A program made the position numbers and the translations under genes. From Maricaulis sp048268525 (lineage in GTDB: Bacteria; Pseudomonadota; Alphaproteobacteria; Caulobacterales; Maricaulaceae): a DNA stretch of 64,000 nucleotides. Of the stretch, positions 63,481 to 64,000 are shown in pieces. Location: contig NZ_JBLWVH010000001.1 in NCBI RefSeq assembly GCF_048268525.1, positions 248,001 to 312,000 of the forward strand. Direction: 5' to 3'. The notes below the pieces were generated by a model that was not told the DNA's origin, did no database searches, and worked only from the letters and a program-made list of their open reading frames with translations. Within the stretch, counting starts at the first letter, position 1. Each line of letters opens with the position of its first letter.

Positions 63481-64000
63481 TCAGGCCGTCACGCGCGGCG
63501 CTTCGGTATCGGCCCAGGGCGGAACAGGCAAGCCCCGCGAGGACAGGAAGTCCGGATTGAACAGTTTGCCGGCATAGCGGGCACCGCTGTCACACAGCAT
63601 GGTGACGATGGTCTTGCCGGGACCCAGATCGCGGGCCAGTCGCATGGCCCCAGCGATATTGATGCCGGCCGAACCGCCCAGGGACAGGCCTTCCGTCTTC
63701 ACCAGATCAAACAGGATGGGCAGCATTTCGGCGTCTTCGATCCGGTAGACATGGTCGACCGCGAGGCCTTCCAGATTGCCGGTGATGCGGTTGACGCCGA
63801 TCCCTTCCGTGATCGATGAGCCTTCGCCCTTCAACTCACCCTTGGTGAAATAGTTGAAGAGCGCCGCGCCCGCCGGATCGGCGGCGCCGATGGCGATGTC
63901 GGGCCGTTGCGCGCGCAGGGCTTCGGCGACGCCGGCCAGCGTGCCGCCGGAACCGACCGCACAGATAAAGCCGTCAATCTCGCCACCGGTCTGCTCCCAG
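63481..64000 (-). CDS. Cysteine synthase-like PLP enzyme (5' end outside window)
   Basis: The last 172 residues of a fold-type II PLP enzyme. The frame enters at 64000 with EQTGGEIDGFICAVGSGGTLAGVAEALRAQRPDIAIGAADPAGAALF, where SGGTLAG is the PLP-phosphate binding loop. It continues through IGVNRITGN, LVKTEGLSLGGSAGINIAGA and LCDSGARYAGKLFNPDFLSSRGLPVPPW. These match cysteine synthase A (O-acetylserine sulfhydrylase), though cystathionine beta-synthase-like members share them. The catalytic Lys lies outside the window. A sulfur role fits the methionine operon nearby. It is followed by the fpr gene. Confidence 0.85.
   Translation of the reverse strand, partial: WEQTGGEIDGFICAVGSGGTLAGVAEALRAQRPDIAIGAADPAGAALFNYFTKGELKGEGSSITEGIGVNRITGNLEGLAVDHVYRIEDAEMLPILFDLVKTEGLSLGGSAGINIAGAMRLARDLGPGKTIVTMLCDSGARYAGKLFNPDFLSSRGLPVPPWADTEAPRVTA

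Overview
The window is GC-rich, densely coded bacterial DNA that looks like an alphaproteobacterium, most likely a marine Hyphomonadaceae/Maricaulis-type or Caulobacter-like heterotroph. This is inferred from complete Entner-Doudoroff genes (zwf-pgl-edd), a TonB-dependent receptor, a BCCT transporter, a fused ABC-permease/M1 peptidase, a SAM-II riboswitch and many ATGA start/stop overlaps. No rRNA, tRNA, insertion sequence, prophage or CRISPR array was recognised.

Layout. 1-8037: acyl-CoA and lipid catabolism (tandem-domain TetR regulator, APH-like kinase, SDR, thioesterase, bifunctional beta-oxidation enzyme, CaiB-type CoA-transferase, MarR regulator). 8380-14623: TonB-dependent receptor with a clear terminator, then a TPR-sulfotransferase translationally overlapped with a BCCT transporter. 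14643-23886 (minus strand): ZntB/CorA transporter with MscS channel, TamB-like and TamA-like outer-membrane assembly factors, HemN. 24098-28185: zwf-pgl-edd. 28251-29114: a DUF3108-like protein.

29115-34713 is the most unusual part. A TIR-TM-TPR protein, a small unknown protein and a TPR/SLOG-like/class III cyclase-like protein form one cassette. A Crp/Fnr regulator converges on it with overlapping 3' ends. A near-consensus CRP site and a strong hairpin lie upstream of the TIR gene. Together they suggest a self-contained nucleotide-signalling module, possibly for stress or defence; this is a hypothesis.

34893-46133: alkylsulfatase-like lipoprotein, M14 peptidase, Uup-type ABC-F protein, and an ABC ATPase with its permease/M1-peptidase partner, whose permease half has unusual codon use. 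46203-48629: two tandem paralogues of unknown function. 48735-56918: small membrane protein, PQQ-type sugar dehydrogenase, RND efflux pair, HI0933-type flavoprotein, alpha/beta hydrolase. 57024-58520: glycerol kinase. 58525-61788 (minus): a methionine operon (hom-metX-metB) behind a SAM-II riboswitch and a promoter overlapped by a near-perfect palindrome. 61803-62610 is non-coding and rich in inverted repeats. 62611-64000: ferredoxin-NADP reductase and the 3' part of a cysteine-synthase-like gene. Starts were set by eye from Shine-Dalgarno-like sequences and family N-termini.
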